DNA of 32,524 bases, taken from contig CAMDVX010000005.1 in assembly GCA_945877865.1 (NCBI GenBank), positions 1 to 32,524 on the forward strand, written 5' to 3'. Position 1 is the first letter of the stretch. Each line of letters starts with the position of its first letter. Source of the DNA: Bifidobacterium breve (GTDB taxonomy: Bacteria > Actinomycetota > Thermoleophilia > Gaiellales > F1-60-MAGs149). Shown here piece by piece: positions 1-10,081 of the stretch. The notes beneath the pieces were generated by a model that made no database searches, had not been told where the DNA came from, and saw nothing but the letters and a program-made list of their open reading frames with translations. The translations under genes and the position numbers were made by a program.

Positions 1-1
1 A

Positions 2-340
2 CTCACCCAAAACCGGGAAACAGCGCAACGAACCTCTCCGCGAATGGCTGGTGAGCCCGCTCTACGAGACATATGCGAAGAGACCCTACTCGCCCGCTCA
101 AGCGCGCACCCGTGCGGGTCGACCGAGCGGCGTGGCCCGCTCCGCCAAGCCGCCCTGCTGCGTTCGCTCGTGCCGCCTGTCGAGCCGATCGTGCTGATGC
201 CGCACTGGCTGGCGCTGGCTCCACGGGTGCGGGTGGGTCTGCTGCTCGCTGTGGTCGCGCTGCCGCTGCTCGGTGCTGCCGCGCGGCTTGGCCGCGTCAG
301 CCGTGCCGACGACGCGTGGCTGACGTCGTGCCGGCGTTAG
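2..340 (+). other. Possible 3' portion of an upstream ORF running off the left edge (ORF 44..340 frame); unassigned
   Basis: Frame 2 is open from the window edge to TAG at 338-340; the second half has high GC3 and a hydrophobic stretch (VGLLLAVVALPLLGAAARL). No family recognised; frame 3 also looks coding-like over the first ~100 nt. Confidence 0.25.
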
Positions 341-366
341 ACAGCCGAGGCGCGTACGCTGCCGAC

Positions 367-1203
367 ATGGAATCGCTCGACCGTCGCCTGCCGGGCCCGG
401 CGCTGATGGGCGTCGTCAACGTCACGCCCGACTCGTTCTCCGACGGCGGGCGCTTCGTCGACCAGGCTGCGGCGATCGCGCACGGGCTTCGGCTGGCCGC
501 CGAGGGCGCAGCGCTGATCGACGTGGGTGGCGAGTCGACGAGGCCCGGCGCTGAGCCCGTGGGTGAGGCGGAGGAGCTTCGCCGCGTCGTCGGCACGATC
601 GCGGGCATCTGCGCCGGTACGACGGTGCGGGTCTCCGTTGACACGATGAAGAGCGCGGTGGCCGAGGCGGCGATCGCGGCCGGGGCCACGCTCGTCAACG
701 ACGTCAGCGCCCTCACGCACGACCCGCGCATGCTCGCCGTGGTGCGCGATGCCGCTGTCGACGTGTGCGTGATGCACAGGCAGGGCACGCCGCAGACGAT
801 GCAGGACGATCCGCGCTACGACGACGTCGTGCAGGCGGTTGGCGGCTACCTGCGTCAACGGGTCGACGTGCTCGTCAACGCTGGCATCGACGCTGCTCGC
901 ATCGCCGTCGACCCCGGCATCGGCTTCGGCAAGACTGGCGACCACAACCTCGCGCTGCTCGGGGCGATTGCGACGCTCGGCGAGGTGACGGGCTGCCCCG
1001 TGGTCGTTGGCGTCTCGCGGAAGCGCTTTCTTGGCGCCCTCGTTGGTGATCCCCAGCGCGACCGCACGTTCGCGTCGGTTGCCGCGGGCCTCGCAGCCGC
1101 TGAGCGCGGCGCCTGGCTGCTGCGCGTCCACGATGTGCAGGCGCACGCGGATGCGCTGAAGGTGCTGCGGGCCGTCCGTGAGGGTGCGATGGTACAACCG
1201 TGA
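367..1203 (+). CDS. folP: Dihydropteroate synthase
   Basis: MGVVNVTPDSFSDGG, DVGGESTRPGA, DPGIGFGKT motifs. Start set to ATG 367 rather than 73: the homology begins there and a TACGCT -10 lies 6 nt upstream. Confidence 0.95.
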   Translation: MESLDRRLPGPALMGVVNVTPDSFSDGGRFVDQAAAIAHGLRLAAEGAALIDVGGESTRPGAEPVGEAEELRRVVGTIAGICAGTTVRVSVDTMKSAVAEAAIAAGATLVNDVSALTHDPRMLAVVRDAAVDVCVMHRQGTPQTMQDDPRYDDVVQAVGGYLRQRVDVLVNAGIDAARIAVDPGIGFGKTGDHNLALLGAIATLGEVTGCPVVVGVSRKRFLGALVGDPQRDRTFASVAAGLAAAERGAWLLRVHDVQAHADALKVLRAVREGAMVQP

Positions 1204-1565
1204 CGCGCACGCTTGCCATCCGCATCGAGGGCATCGCAGTCTTCGCCTTCCACGGCGTCCTCCCGGAGGAGCGCAGCATGGGGCAGGAGTTCCTCGTCGA
1301 CGTGGACCTCGTGCCGCGCTCGGATCGCGCCTGCGACACGGATCTGCTCGGCGACGCGGTTGACTATGGCGCCGTCACAGAGGCCGTCGTGACGCGAGCG
1401 ACTGGCGCGCCCGTCGCCCTGATCGAGCACCTCGCCGACGAGCTTGCCCGCGATCTGCTCGCGCGCTTTCCGCTGGTGTCCGCAACCGTCTCCGTGCACA
1501 AGCCGCACGCGCCGATTCGTGCCGCCTTCAGCGACGTTGTGGTCACCGTGACGCGTCACGCATGA
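1200..1565 (+). CDS. folB: Dihydroneopterin aldolase
   Basis: GTG start overlapping folP stop; FHGVLPEER and VSVHKPHAPI motifs; folP-folB-folK order. Confidence 0.92.
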   Translation: MTRTLAIRIEGIAVFAFHGVLPEERSMGQEFLVDVDLVPRSDRACDTDLLGDAVDYGAVTEAVVTRATGAPVALIEHLADELARDLLARFPLVSATVSVHKPHAPIRAAFSDVVVTVTRHA

Positions 1566-2086
1566 CCGCTCGGCCCGTCGCGATTGCCCTTGGCGGCAAC
1601 CTTGGCGATGTGCGCGCGGCCTTTCGCACGGCGCTGACAGCGCTTGCTGCAGCGGAGGGCGTGCGCGTCGTGGCGGTGTCGCCGCTGTACCGGACCGCGC
1701 CGGTTGGCGGGGTCGAGCAGGACGACTTTCTCAATGCCGCCGCGCTGCTGGCCGTGGGGCTGGAGCCGCTGGCGCTGCTGGCAGTGCTTCAGCGCCTGGA
1801 GGCTGCGGCCGAACGCGTCCGTGAGGAGCGCTGGGGGCCGCGTACGCTGGACCTCGACGTGCTCTGGTGGGATGGCGTCGCCATTGGCGAGCCGGGCCTC
1901 GTCGTGCCGCATCCGCGCCTGCACGAGCGACGGTTCGCCCTCCAGCCGCTGCTCGACGTCGTGCCGCGGGCGGCTGACGCCGCGGGGCGGCCGTATCGCG
2001 CGGTGCTCGCCGCGCTGCCCGCCGGCGAGGTAGAGGTCGTGGGTGGGCCGGGCGTCGTCTACGATCCGACCTGCAGCGACCGATAA
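1562..2086 (+). CDS. folK: 2-amino-4-hydroxy-6-hydroxymethyldihydropteridine pyrophosphokinase
   Basis: ALGGNLGD, RWGPRTLDLDVLWWDG, VPHPRLHERRFALQPLLDV motifs. Confidence 0.95.
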   Translation: MTARPVAIALGGNLGDVRAAFRTALTALAAAEGVRVVAVSPLYRTAPVGGVEQDDFLNAAALLAVGLEPLALLAVLQRLEAAAERVREERWGPRTLDLDVLWWDGVAIGEPGLVVPHPRLHERRFALQPLLDVVPRAADAAGRPYRAVLAALPAGEVEVVGGPGVVYDPTCSDR

Positions 2087-2102
2087 CGGAGGGAGGCTCC
2101 CC

Positions 2103-2444
2103 TTGTCGCATCTTGAGGATCTCGAGGAGTACGACGCAGAGCTGGAGCTCACGCTCAAGCGCGAGTACGCCACCGTCTTCGGCCTGTTTCGCTACTGCGT
2201 GCTCACGCAGGAGGCGACGTACCTCTGCAACAAGCTCGACATGAAGATCGAGCACCAGCCCTCATATCCCCTCTTCCACCTGCGGATGGAGGACGTCTGG
2301 GTGTGGGACAAGAACCGTCCGAGCCGAATCATTCCGCTCGCTGAGGTCCACACCACGCAGGACGTCACGATCGAAGAGCTGAAGCCCGAGGGAGTCGTCT
2401 CCACGACGCTACCGCCCGATTTCGTCCCGCCCGCCGAGGGCTAG
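2103..2444 (+). CDS. DUF2469-like small protein
   Basis: TTG start preceded by GGAGGGAGG (about 2088-2096). Sequence LSHLEDLEEYDAELELTLKREYATVFGLFRY..YLCN..DVWVWDKNRPSRIIP..VHTTQDVTIEEL resembles the actinobacterial DUF2469 family (SAEDLEKYETEMELxLYREY..DAWVWDMYRPARF..FKDVNVEEL). Confidence 0.7.
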   Translation: MSHLEDLEEYDAELELTLKREYATVFGLFRYCVLTQEATYLCNKLDMKIEHQPSYPLFHLRMEDVWVWDKNRPSRIIPLAEVHTTQDVTIEELKPEGVVSTTLPPDFVPPAEG

Positions 2445-2451
2445 GCCGCGC

Positions 2452-3222
2452 ATGCTGCTCGCCGTCGACGTCGGCAACACGTCGAGCGTGATCGGCCTGT
2501 TCGACGGCACGGCGATCGTGGCCGAGTGGCGCATTGCGACGCGCACCCGGACGGCGGACGAGCTTGACGTCACGCTGCGGGGGCTGCTGGCCTCGCGTGA
2601 GATCGCCGCCGCCGTGATCGACGCAGCCTGCCTGTCGACGACGGTCCCGCCGGTGCAGGCCGCCTGGGAGGAGGTGCTGGAGCGCGTCGCCGGCACGGCT
2701 CCCGTGGTGGTTGGACCAGGCATTAAGACCGGCGTCGCCGTGCGCGTCCAGAATCCGCGCGAGGTGGGTCCGGATCGCATCGCAAACGCGGCCGCGGTTG
2801 CCCACGTCGCGGGAGCCCCAGCAATCGTCGTCGACTTTGGTACGGCCACGAACTTCGATGTCGTGGCGGCCGACGGTGCCTTCATCGGCGGTGCGATCGC
2901 GCCGGGGCTCGAGGTCTCAATGGAGGCCCTGTTCGCGCGGGCGGCCCGGCTGGGCAAGGTCGAGCTCGTCGCGCCCGCGCTGGCGATCGGCACGGCCACG
3001 GTCGATTCGCTCCAGTCGGGCGCCGTGTATGGGTTTGCGGGGCTCGTCGACGGGCTCGTTGCCCGGCTGCGGGCAGAGCTCGGTGCGCCCGATTGCCCCG
3101 TGGTGGCGACGGGTGGGCTGGCGTCGCTGGTGGCGCTTCACTGCACGACGATCACCCGCGTGGAGCCGGGCCTCACGCTTGAGGGCCTGCGCCTAATCTG
3201 GCTGCGGGCGACGGCGTCGTGA
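2452..3222 (+). CDS. coaX: Type III pantothenate kinase
   Basis: MLLAVDVGNTSSVIGLFDG, VDFGTATNFDVV, GGAIAPGLEVSMEALFARAARL motifs. Confidence 0.95.
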   Translation: MLLAVDVGNTSSVIGLFDGTAIVAEWRIATRTRTADELDVTLRGLLASREIAAAVIDAACLSTTVPPVQAAWEEVLERVAGTAPVVVGPGIKTGVAVRVQNPREVGPDRIANAAAVAHVAGAPAIVVDFGTATNFDVVAADGAFIGGAIAPGLEVSMEALFARAARLGKVELVAPALAIGTATVDSLQSGAVYGFAGLVDGLVARLRAELGAPDCPVVATGGLASLVALHCTTITRVEPGLTLEGLRLIWLRATAS

Positions 3223-3977
3223 CCAAGCGCGCCTGGGATGGCCGCACCTACGACCGCATCGGCACGCCGCAGGCGGCGTGGGGCAGAGACGTGCTCGACC
3301 GCTATCCGCTCGTGGGTAACGAGACGGTGCTCGACGCGGGCTGCGGCTCAGGGCGCGTTACCGAGCTGCTGTTGGACCGCCTGCCGCACGGCCACGTGCT
3401 GGCGATTGACGGCTCGTCCTCGATGATCGACGCGGCGCGAGAGCGGCTCGGCACGCGGCCAAACGTTGCGTTTGCCGTCCAGGACCTGCTGGAGCTCGAC
3501 CTGGACGGACGCACGGTGGACGGGATCCTCTCGACGGCCACGTTCCACTGGGTGCTCGATCATCCGCGGCTGTTCCAGCGCCTGCGCGGCGTGCTGCGCG
3601 ACGGCGGGCGACTCGTCGCGCAGTGTGGCGGCCAAGGCAACATCGCCCGCGTGCTGGCCGCGGTCGACGAGGTCGTGGTCGAGCCCGCCTACGCGCCAGC
3701 CTTTACGGGCTGGCAGTACCCGTGCCGCTTCGCCGCTGCAGCCGAGACGGAGCAGCTGCTGCTGGCGGCGGGCTTTAGCGAGGCGCGGTGCTGGCTCACG
3801 CCGGCGCCCGTCAACCCGCCGGAGCCAGCCACGTTCCTTGGCTCGGTGATCCTCGGCGCCAATCTCGAGCGCCTGCCGGCGGAGCAGCACGATGCCTTCG
3901 TCAGCGCGGTCCTCGCTCGCCTGCCGGAGCCGTTCGAGGCGGATTACGTGCGGCTCAACATCGACGCGATCGCCTAG
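3219..3977 (+). CDS. Class I SAM-dependent methyltransferase (trans-aconitate methyltransferase-like)
   Basis: VLDAGCGSGRVTELLLDRLP, AIDGSSSMIDAARERLG, FHWVLDHPRLFQRL; GTG start overlapping coaX stop. Confidence 0.85.
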   Translation: MTKRAWDGRTYDRIGTPQAAWGRDVLDRYPLVGNETVLDAGCGSGRVTELLLDRLPHGHVLAIDGSSSMIDAARERLGTRPNVAFAVQDLLELDLDGRTVDGILSTATFHWVLDHPRLFQRLRGVLRDGGRLVAQCGGQGNIARVLAAVDEVVVEPAYAPAFTGWQYPCRFAAAAETEQLLLAAGFSEARCWLTPAPVNPPEPATFLGSVILGANLERLPAEQHDAFVSAVLARLPEPFEADYVRLNIDAIA

Positions 3978-4066
3978 GCCGAGCGCCGCGGTGGTCCTTC
4001 GTCCGTGAAGCGGGCACCTCGTCGCACCCACATGCCCAAGGCAGTCGGCAGCTGGTTGTGACGCAG

Positions 4067-4086
4067 GGCGTTTAGCGGCAAACGCC
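4067..4086. terminator. Hairpin between convergent methyltransferase and dusB genes (GGCGTTT-agcggc-AAACGCC)
   Basis: Perfect 7-bp arms, 6-nt loop, in the convergent intergenic region; no T-tract. Confidence 0.45.
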
Positions 4087-4189
4087 ACCAGCCGCTCCAC
4101 AAGCCTAAGCCTCAGCTAGATGGTTAATCTATTCGCTGTTTTCTCGGGTTCAAGCGGTTGTGACAACCTGCTGAGCGGTTTAGCGCCGG

Positions 4190-5272
4190 TCAGCCGCCGC
4201 CGTAGATGCTGATTGGCAGGTCGAGCTCCAAGTCGTCTGCGCCCGAGCCCAGCGCCGCAATCTCGGCCTCCATCGCCTCGACGAGCGGTCGTGCGCCGGG
4301 TGCGGCGCGATACAGCGCCTCCTCCACAGCGGCCGTCGTCTCGAGGGTAGATAGCTCCTGCCGCAGCGTGCGGGGAAAGCTGCCGCGCTTGAGGTACCAC
4401 CCGTGGAACTTGCGGAGGAAGTGCGTCGAGCGGTGCTCTCCAAGCTCGCGCTCCGTCTCGCGGATAAAGCGCACGAGCTCTGCGACGACCTCCTCGTTGG
4501 TCGGCTGGACATCCGCGCCACGCGCCAGCGACTCAAGCAGCCAGGGATTGCCCTGCGCACCACGGCCGATCATCACGGCAGCACAGCCGGTCGTCTCGAG
4601 CACGGCGTGGGCGCGCTCGCGCGAGGTGATGTCGCCCGAGGCGATCACCGGCACAGCGACGAGGGCGACCAGCTCGGCCGTCAGTGAGTGATCCGCATGG
4701 CCCGTGTACATCTGCTTGGCGCTGCGCGGATGCAGCGTTAGCGCCTGGGCACCCGCCTCAACGAAGCGCGGTCCGGCGATGAGGAAGTCGCGCGAATCGT
4801 TGCGTTCGCCACGCCGCATCTTGACGGTGACTGGTACCTCGACGGCCTCCGCCACGGCGGCGACGACGCGTGCGCCAAGCTCGGCGCCGCCACCGAGCAG
4901 CATGGAGCCCGCGCCCGTCTTCGTCACCTTCCGCACGGGGCAGCCCATGTTGATGTCGACCAAGTCGGCCCCAGCGGCCACGCACATGCGCGCGGCATCC
5001 GCCATCAGCGCCGGGTCGGAGCCGAAGATCTGCACGGACAGGGGCTTCTCGTCGCGCGCGATGCGCAGATAGCTCATGGTGCGCTCGTTCTGGTGCCCTA
5101 GACCGCAGGCCGACACCATCTCGGAGCAGACGAGCCCAGCGCCGTGGCGACGCCCCTGGCGTCGGAACGCCTGCACGGAGACGCCGGCCATCGGTGCCAG
5201 CACGATGCGGCTCGGAATCTCGACCGAGCCGATCTGCCACGCGTCGGTGAGGGTGCGGACATCAACGGCCAT
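4190..5272 (-). CDS. dusB: tRNA-dihydrouridine synthase
   Basis: IVLAPMAGVSVQAFRRQGRRHGAGLVCSEMVSA, DINMGCPVRKVTKTGAGSMLL, GHADHS, MIGRGAQGNPWL. Start set to ATG 5272, with TACCCT -10 6 nt upstream. Confidence 0.92.
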   Translation of the reverse strand: MAVDVRTLTDAWQIGSVEIPSRIVLAPMAGVSVQAFRRQGRRHGAGLVCSEMVSACGLGHQNERTMSYLRIARDEKPLSVQIFGSDPALMADAARMCVAAGADLVDINMGCPVRKVTKTGAGSMLLGGGAELGARVVAAVAEAVEVPVTVKMRRGERNDSRDFLIAGPRFVEAGAQALTLHPRSAKQMYTGHADHSLTAELVALVAVPVIASGDITSRERAHAVLETTGCAAVMIGRGAQGNPWLLESLARGADVQPTNEEVVAELVRFIRETERELGEHRSTHFLRKFHGWYLKRGSFPRTLRQELSTLETTAAVEEALYRAAPGARPLVEAMEAEIAALGSGADDLELDLPISIYGGG

Positions 5273-5376
5273 CCCCGCAGGGTATCCGAGGCCCGGCGTG
5301 GCTGATCCCCGTCCCTGTGTACCATGCGACTCGTCTGGCGTCATCTTGGCGCCCCGATTGAGCTGCCGGAGGGACC

Positions 5377-5877
5377 GTGGCAAAGGAAATCGTCCTCACC
5401 GCTGAGGGTTACGAGGAGCTGAAGAAGCGTCTCGAGCATTTGACGACCGTGGGTCGCCGCGAGGTTGCCGAGCGCATCAAGGAGGCTCGCGAGTTCGGCG
5501 ATATCTCCGAGAACTCCGAGTACGACGACGCCAAGAACGAGCAGGCGAAGATTGAGGACGAGATTGCGGAGCTGGAGCTCCAGCTGCGCGAGGCCACGAT
5601 CGTTGAGAAGGCTGATCTCAAGGTGGGCGTTGCCGCGATCGGCTCGACCGTCACCGTCGTCAGCATGGACAAGAAGCAGACCGAGCGAAAGTTCAAGCTC
5701 GTCGGCTCTGCCGAGGCGGATCCCAGCCCCAAGGACGACAAGCACCCGCTGCCGCGCTACTCAAACGAGTCGCCGATCGGTCGGGCCGTGCTGGGTGGCA
5801 AGAAGGGCGACGAGGTCGATGTCGTCACGCCAGGCGGCACCGTCAAGTACGAGATCACCGCGATCTCGCGCGCCTAG
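5377..5877 (+). CDS. greA: Transcription elongation factor GreA
   Basis: LTAEGYEELKKRLEHL, EAREFGDISENSEYDDAKNEQAKIE, SPIGRAVLGGKKGDEV; GTG start with GGAGGG SD. Confidence 0.96.
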   Translation: MAKEIVLTAEGYEELKKRLEHLTTVGRREVAERIKEAREFGDISENSEYDDAKNEQAKIEDEIAELELQLREATIVEKADLKVGVAAIGSTVTVVSMDKKQTERKFKLVGSAEADPSPKDDKHPLPRYSNESPIGRAVLGGKKGDEVDVVTPGGTVKYEITAISRA

Positions 5878-5888
5878 GCGGCGCGGAC

Positions 5889-7301
5889 GTGGACTTCGCG
5901 TCCCTGCCGCATCGCTTTGGCGAGCGCGACGCGATCGGTGCGCTGCGCGCCGCTGAGGAAGGGCTCGCGAACGAGCAGGCCGGTACGCGCCAGTGGCGCG
6001 TCGCTGGGCGCGTGCTCGCCCGCCGTGGTCAGGGCGGCGTGTCCTTCATCGACCTCGAGGACATGTCCGGCCGGGTGCAGCTCCTCGCCGATCTCGAGCG
6101 GCTCGGTGAGGACGTCTTCGAGCAGGTGCGCTCAGTGTCGATTGGCGATCTGATCGGCGTCGCCGGCGTCGCCCGCCGCACGCGTCGCGGCGAGCTGAGC
6201 GTCGAGGTGGCCGAGTGGATCGAGCTCGCGCCCTGCCGCCTGCCGTTTCCTGATCGCCACCACGGCCTGCAGGACGTCGAGGTCAGACACCGCCAGCGCT
6301 ACCTCGATCTGATGACGGACCCGGCGGCGCGCGAGCGCTTCGTCGCGCGCTCCCGCATGGTCGCTGGCATTCGCCGAAGCCTCGACGACGCAGGCTTTCT
6401 CGAGGTCGAAACGCCCGTGCTGCAGCCGCTCTACGGCGGCGCGGCGGCGCGCCCGTTCGTCACGCACCACAACGCGCTCGATCGCGACCTCTACCTCCGC
6501 GTCGCCACCGAGCTCTACCTCAAGCGGCTCGTCGTGGGCGGCCTCGAGCGGGTCTACGAGCTCGGCAAGGACTTCCGCAACGAAGGCGTGTCCTTCAAGC
6601 ACAACCCGGAGTTCACGATGCTGGAGTTCTACGAGGCGTATGCGGACTGCGAGGACGTGATGGCGCGCACCGAGCAGCTCGTTGCGGCAGCGGCGATCAG
6701 CGTGCTCGGGACCACGAAGATCACCGTCAAGGGCACGGCGGTTGACCTCGCGCCGCCGTGGCCCCGCGTGACGCTCGGTGAGGCGATCCGCCAGCAGACG
6801 GGCATCGACCCGCTCGCGCTTGGTCGCGACTCCGCTCCGCTGCTGGCCCGCATGCAGGCCGATGGCATGGATACCTCGCACGACAAGACGTGGGCGCAGC
6901 TCGTGGACCACATGCTCTCGCACTACGTCGAGCCGACCCTGATCGCGCCGACGTTTCTGACCGACTATCCGGTCGAGCTGTCGCCGCTGGCGCGCCGCAA
7001 GCCGGGCGCGGATGGCCTCGTCGAGCGCTTCGAGGCGTTCTGCGGCGGCATGGAGATCTCCAATGGCTTCTCCGAGCTAAACGACCCGGACGACCAGCGC
7101 GCGCGGTTCGAGGAGCAGGCGGCTGCGGGGCGCGCCGGCGACGAGGAGGCGCACCCCGTCGACGAGGACTACCTCACCGCGCTCGAGTACGGCCTGCCGC
7201 CAACGGGCGGAGTCGGGCTCGGCATCGACCGGCTCGCGATGCTGCTGACTGGGCAAGACACGATCCGTGAGGTCGTGCTGTTTCCAGCCATGCGCACGTA
7301 A
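5889..7301 (+). CDS. lysS: Lysyl-tRNA synthetase (class II)
   Basis: VRHRQRYLDLM, FKHNPEFTMLEFYEAYADCEDVM, GVGLGIDRLAMLLT motifs; GTG start. Confidence 0.95.
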   Translation: MDFASLPHRFGERDAIGALRAAEEGLANEQAGTRQWRVAGRVLARRGQGGVSFIDLEDMSGRVQLLADLERLGEDVFEQVRSVSIGDLIGVAGVARRTRRGELSVEVAEWIELAPCRLPFPDRHHGLQDVEVRHRQRYLDLMTDPAARERFVARSRMVAGIRRSLDDAGFLEVETPVLQPLYGGAAARPFVTHHNALDRDLYLRVATELYLKRLVVGGLERVYELGKDFRNEGVSFKHNPEFTMLEFYEAYADCEDVMARTEQLVAAAAISVLGTTKITVKGTAVDLAPPWPRVTLGEAIRQQTGIDPLALGRDSAPLLARMQADGMDTSHDKTWAQLVDHMLSHYVEPTLIAPTFLTDYPVELSPLARRKPGADGLVERFEAFCGGMEISNGFSELNDPDDQRARFEEQAAAGRAGDEEAHPVDEDYLTALEYGLPPTGGVGLGIDRLAMLLTGQDTIREVVLFPAMRT

Positions 7302-7334
7302 GGGCTGATCCGACCGCTGCGACCGAAGAGATGG

Positions 7335-7349
7335 ACCAGACGGTCTGGT
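7335..7349. promoter_or_regulatory. 15-bp perfect dyad ACCAGAC-G-GTCTGGT upstream of clpC
   Basis: Read directly; lies about 77 bp upstream of the clpC ATG and overlaps a TAGTGT -10-like hexamer (7349-7354). Confidence 0.5.
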
Positions 7350-7425
7350 AGTGTGGAACCCAGTCGTTGGGCCGGTGGAATCCGCCCAGCGGGGACCTGC
7401 GAAGGTGCAGGGTAGGAGGCAAGCA

Positions 7426-9936
7426 ATGTTCGAGCGATTTACAGAGCGGGCCCGTCAGGTCGTCGTCCTCGCGCAGGACGAGGCCCGGGCGCTGAAGCAC
7501 AACTACATCGGGACGGAGCACATCCTGCTCGGTCTCCTCCGGGAGGAGGAGGGCCTGGCTGCGCGCGTGCTGGACTCGCTCGACATCACCGTCGAGGACG
7601 TCCGGGCCAACGTCGCACGCATCGTGGGCCAGGGCGAGGAGGTGACGACGGGCCAGATCCCGTTCACGCCACGCGCCAAGAAGGTCCTCGAGCTCGCCCT
7701 GCGCGAGGCGCTGTCGCTCGGTCATAACTACATCGGCACGGAGCACATCCTGCTGGGCCTCGTCCGCGAGAACGAGGGCGTCGCTGCCCGCATCCTGCTC
7801 GACTTCGACGCTGATGCAGAGAAGATCCGCAACGAGATCATCCGCATGCTGTCCGGCCCCGGCCGACGCTCGCAGTCCAGCGGTCAGAGCGCACCGGCCG
7901 GTGGCGGCTCGACCGAGGCGAAGAAGTCCTCGAAGCTGCTCGACCAGTTCGGGCGCAACCTGACGAAGATGGCGACGGAGGGCAAGCTTGATCCCGTCGT
8001 CGGCCGTCAGACCGAGATCGAGCGGATGATGCAGATTCTCGTCCGCCGAATGAAGAACAACCCGGTGCTGATTGGCGAGCCAGGCGTCGGCAAGACCGCC
8101 GTCGTCGAGGGGCTCGCTCAGCGCATCTCCAACGGCCAGGTGCCAGACCTCCTCAAGAACAAGCAGATCTACACCCTCGATCTGGCCGCGCTCGTGGCCG
8201 GCTCGAAGTACCGTGGCGAGTTTGAGGAGCGCCTCAAGAAGGTCATGAAGGAGATCTCCCAGCGTGGGGACATCATCCTGTTCATCGACGAGCTGCACAA
8301 CCTCGTCGGTGCCGGGGCGGCTGAGGGGGCGATTGACGCTGCCAGCATCCTCAAGCCCGCCCTAGCGCGTGGCGAGCTGCAGACGGTCGGTGCGACGACG
8401 CTCGATGAGTACCGCAAGTACCTCGAGCGCGACAAGGCGCTGGAGCGGCGCTTCCAGCAGGTCCGCGTCGAGGAGCCGACGGTCGAAGACTCGATCCAGA
8501 TCCTGCGTGGGCTCCGCGACCGCTACGAGGCGCACCACCGCATCCGCATCACGGATGAGGCCCTCGTGGCGGCGGCCGAGCTGTCGAGCCGCTACATCCA
8601 AGACCGTCACCTGCCGGACAAGGCGATCGACCTGATCGACGAGGCCGCGTCGCGCATGCGCATCCGCACGATGTCTGCCCCGCCAGCGCAGCGCGAGCTC
8701 GAGGAGGAGATCGAGCGCGTCCGCAAGGAGAAGGAGAGCGCCATTGAGGCGCAGGACTTCGAGGCAGCCGCCAACCTGCGCGACGAGGAGCGGAAGCTGA
8801 CGAACGAGAAGCGCGAGGCCGAGGAGAGCTGGTCCGAGGGCGAGGGCGCCAAGGAGCAGCCGTCGATTGGCGAGGAGGAGATCGCCGACATCGTCTCGAT
8901 GTGGACCGGCATCCCCGTCTTCAAGCTGACGGAGGCCGAGTCGCAGAAGCTGATCCGCATGGAGGAGGAGCTGCACAAGCGCGTGATCGGACAAGACGTC
9001 GCGATTGCGGCCGTCTCTCGTGCGATCCGCCGCGCCCGCGCTGGCATCAAGGACCCTAAGCGCCCGTCGGGGTCGTTCATCTTCCTCGGACCGTCCGGCG
9101 TCGGCAAGACCGAGCTCGCGCGTACGCTGGCCGCATTCCTGTTCGGCGATGACGACGCGATGATTCAGGTCGACATGTCGGAGTACATGGAGAAGCACTC
9201 CGTGTCGCGCCTTGTCGGTTCGCCTCCCGGCTACATCGGGTACGACGAGGGTGGCCAGCTGACCGAGGCCGTTCGGCGCAAGCCGTACTCCGTGGTGCTG
9301 CTCGACGAGATCGAGAAGGCTCATCCCGACGTCTTCAACATCCTCCTGCAGGTGCTGGAGGAGGGCAAGCTGACCGACTCGCAGGGGCGAAAGATTGACT
9401 TCCGCAACACGATCGTGATCATGACCTCAAACATCGGCGCCTCGACGATCGCGAAGAACCAGAACTTTGGTTTCTCGCAGTCCGAGACGGATGGCGGCCA
9501 GTCGTACGAGGATATGAAGGGCAAGATCATGGGCGAGCTCAAGCGCGTGTTCCGCCCAGAGCTGCTCAACCGCATCGATGAGGTGATCGTCTTCCACAAG
9601 CTCTCCAAGGAGCAGATCACCGGCATCGTCGACTTCATGCTGGCCCGCCTGCGTGAGCAGCTGGAGCAGCACGAGGTGGCGATCGAGCTGACGGAGAGCG
9701 CGAAGGAGCTGCTGGTCCAGGAGGGGTACGACCCCGCCATGGGCGCCCGGCCGCTGCGCAGGGCGATTCAGCGCCTGCTCGAGGATCCGCTGGCCGACTT
9801 CGTGCTGTCTCAGCAGATGAAGCCGGGCTCGACGATTCTGGTCGATCGCAAGGAGGGCGAGAACGAGGTGACGATGGATGTCGTGCCGCCGACGCCCGAC
9901 GCGCCACCGCCCGAGCTCGCCAGCGCCATCGACTAG
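7426..9936 (+). CDS. clpC: ATP-dependent Clp protease ATPase subunit ClpC
   Basis: [39 protein letters not shown]-domain, two AAA modules ([22 protein letters not shown]), UVR-like middle domain; GTAGGAGG SD upstream of ATG 7426. Confidence 0.97.
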   Translation: MFERFTERARQVVVLAQDEARALKHNYIGTEHILLGLLREEEGLAARVLDSLDITVEDVRANVARIVGQGEEVTTGQIPFTPRAKKVLELALREALSLGHNYIGTEHILLGLVRENEGVAARILLDFDADAEKIRNEIIRMLSGPGRRSQSSGQSAPAGGGSTEAKKSSKLLDQFGRNLTKMATEGKLDPVVGRQTEIERMMQILVRRMKNNPVLIGEPGVGKTAVVEGLAQRISNGQVPDLLKNKQIYTLDLAALVAGSKYRGEFEERLKKVMKEISQRGDIILFIDELHNLVGAGAAEGAIDAASILKPALARGELQTVGATTLDEYRKYLERDKALERRFQQVRVEEPTVEDSIQILRGLRDRYEAHHRIRITDEALVAAAELSSRYIQDRHLPDKAIDLIDEAASRMRIRTMSAPPAQRELEEEIERVRKEKESAIEAQDFEAAANLRDEERKLTNEKREAEESWSEGEGAKEQPSIGEEEIADIVSMWTGIPVFKLTEAESQKLIRMEEELHKRVIGQDVAIAAVSRAIRRARAGIKDPKRPSGSFIFLGPSGVGKTELARTLAAFLFGDDDAMIQVDMSEYMEKHSVSRLVGSPPGYIGYDEGGQLTEAVRRKPYSVVLLDEIEKAHPDVFNILLQVLEEGKLTDSQGRKIDFRNTIVIMTSNIGASTIAKNQNFGFSQSETDGGQSYEDMKGKIMGELKRVFRPELLNRIDEVIVFHKLSKEQITGIVDFMLARLREQLEQHEVAIELTESAKELLVQEGYDPAMGARPLRRAIQRLLEDPLADFVLSQQMKPGSTILVDRKEGENEVTMDVVPPTPDAPPPELASAID

Positions 9937-9971
9937 GCCGCATCGCGGCACCTGTGCGGTGCGCCTGCGCG

Positions 9972-10007
9972 GCGCTCTGGACCCCGGTCAAGCGGGGCTC
10001 AGAGCGC
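9972..10007. terminator. Long hairpin between convergent clpC and fur-family genes
   Basis: GCGCTCTG-ga-CCCCG-gtcaag-CGGGG-ct-CAGAGCGC: 13 bp paired with one 2x2 internal mismatch; no strong T-tract. Confidence 0.65.
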
Positions 10008-10081
10008 TGCACGGTCGCGTCTGGTGCGGCTTGGGGTGCGGAGAACGAGCCTAGGCTGACGGATCGGCGGTGCCGGAGCCG

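Noticed and set aside
3-224. 73-aa minus-strand ORF at the left edge
   Set aside because: No recognisable family, Ala/Arg-rich; the plus-strand frame ending at 340 is at least as plausible.
4105-4165. tRNA-like segment (GCCTCAGCTAGATGGTTAATC...GGGTTCAAGC)
   Set aside because: D-arm and T-loop resemblance only; T-stem, anticodon stem and acceptor stem do not pair.
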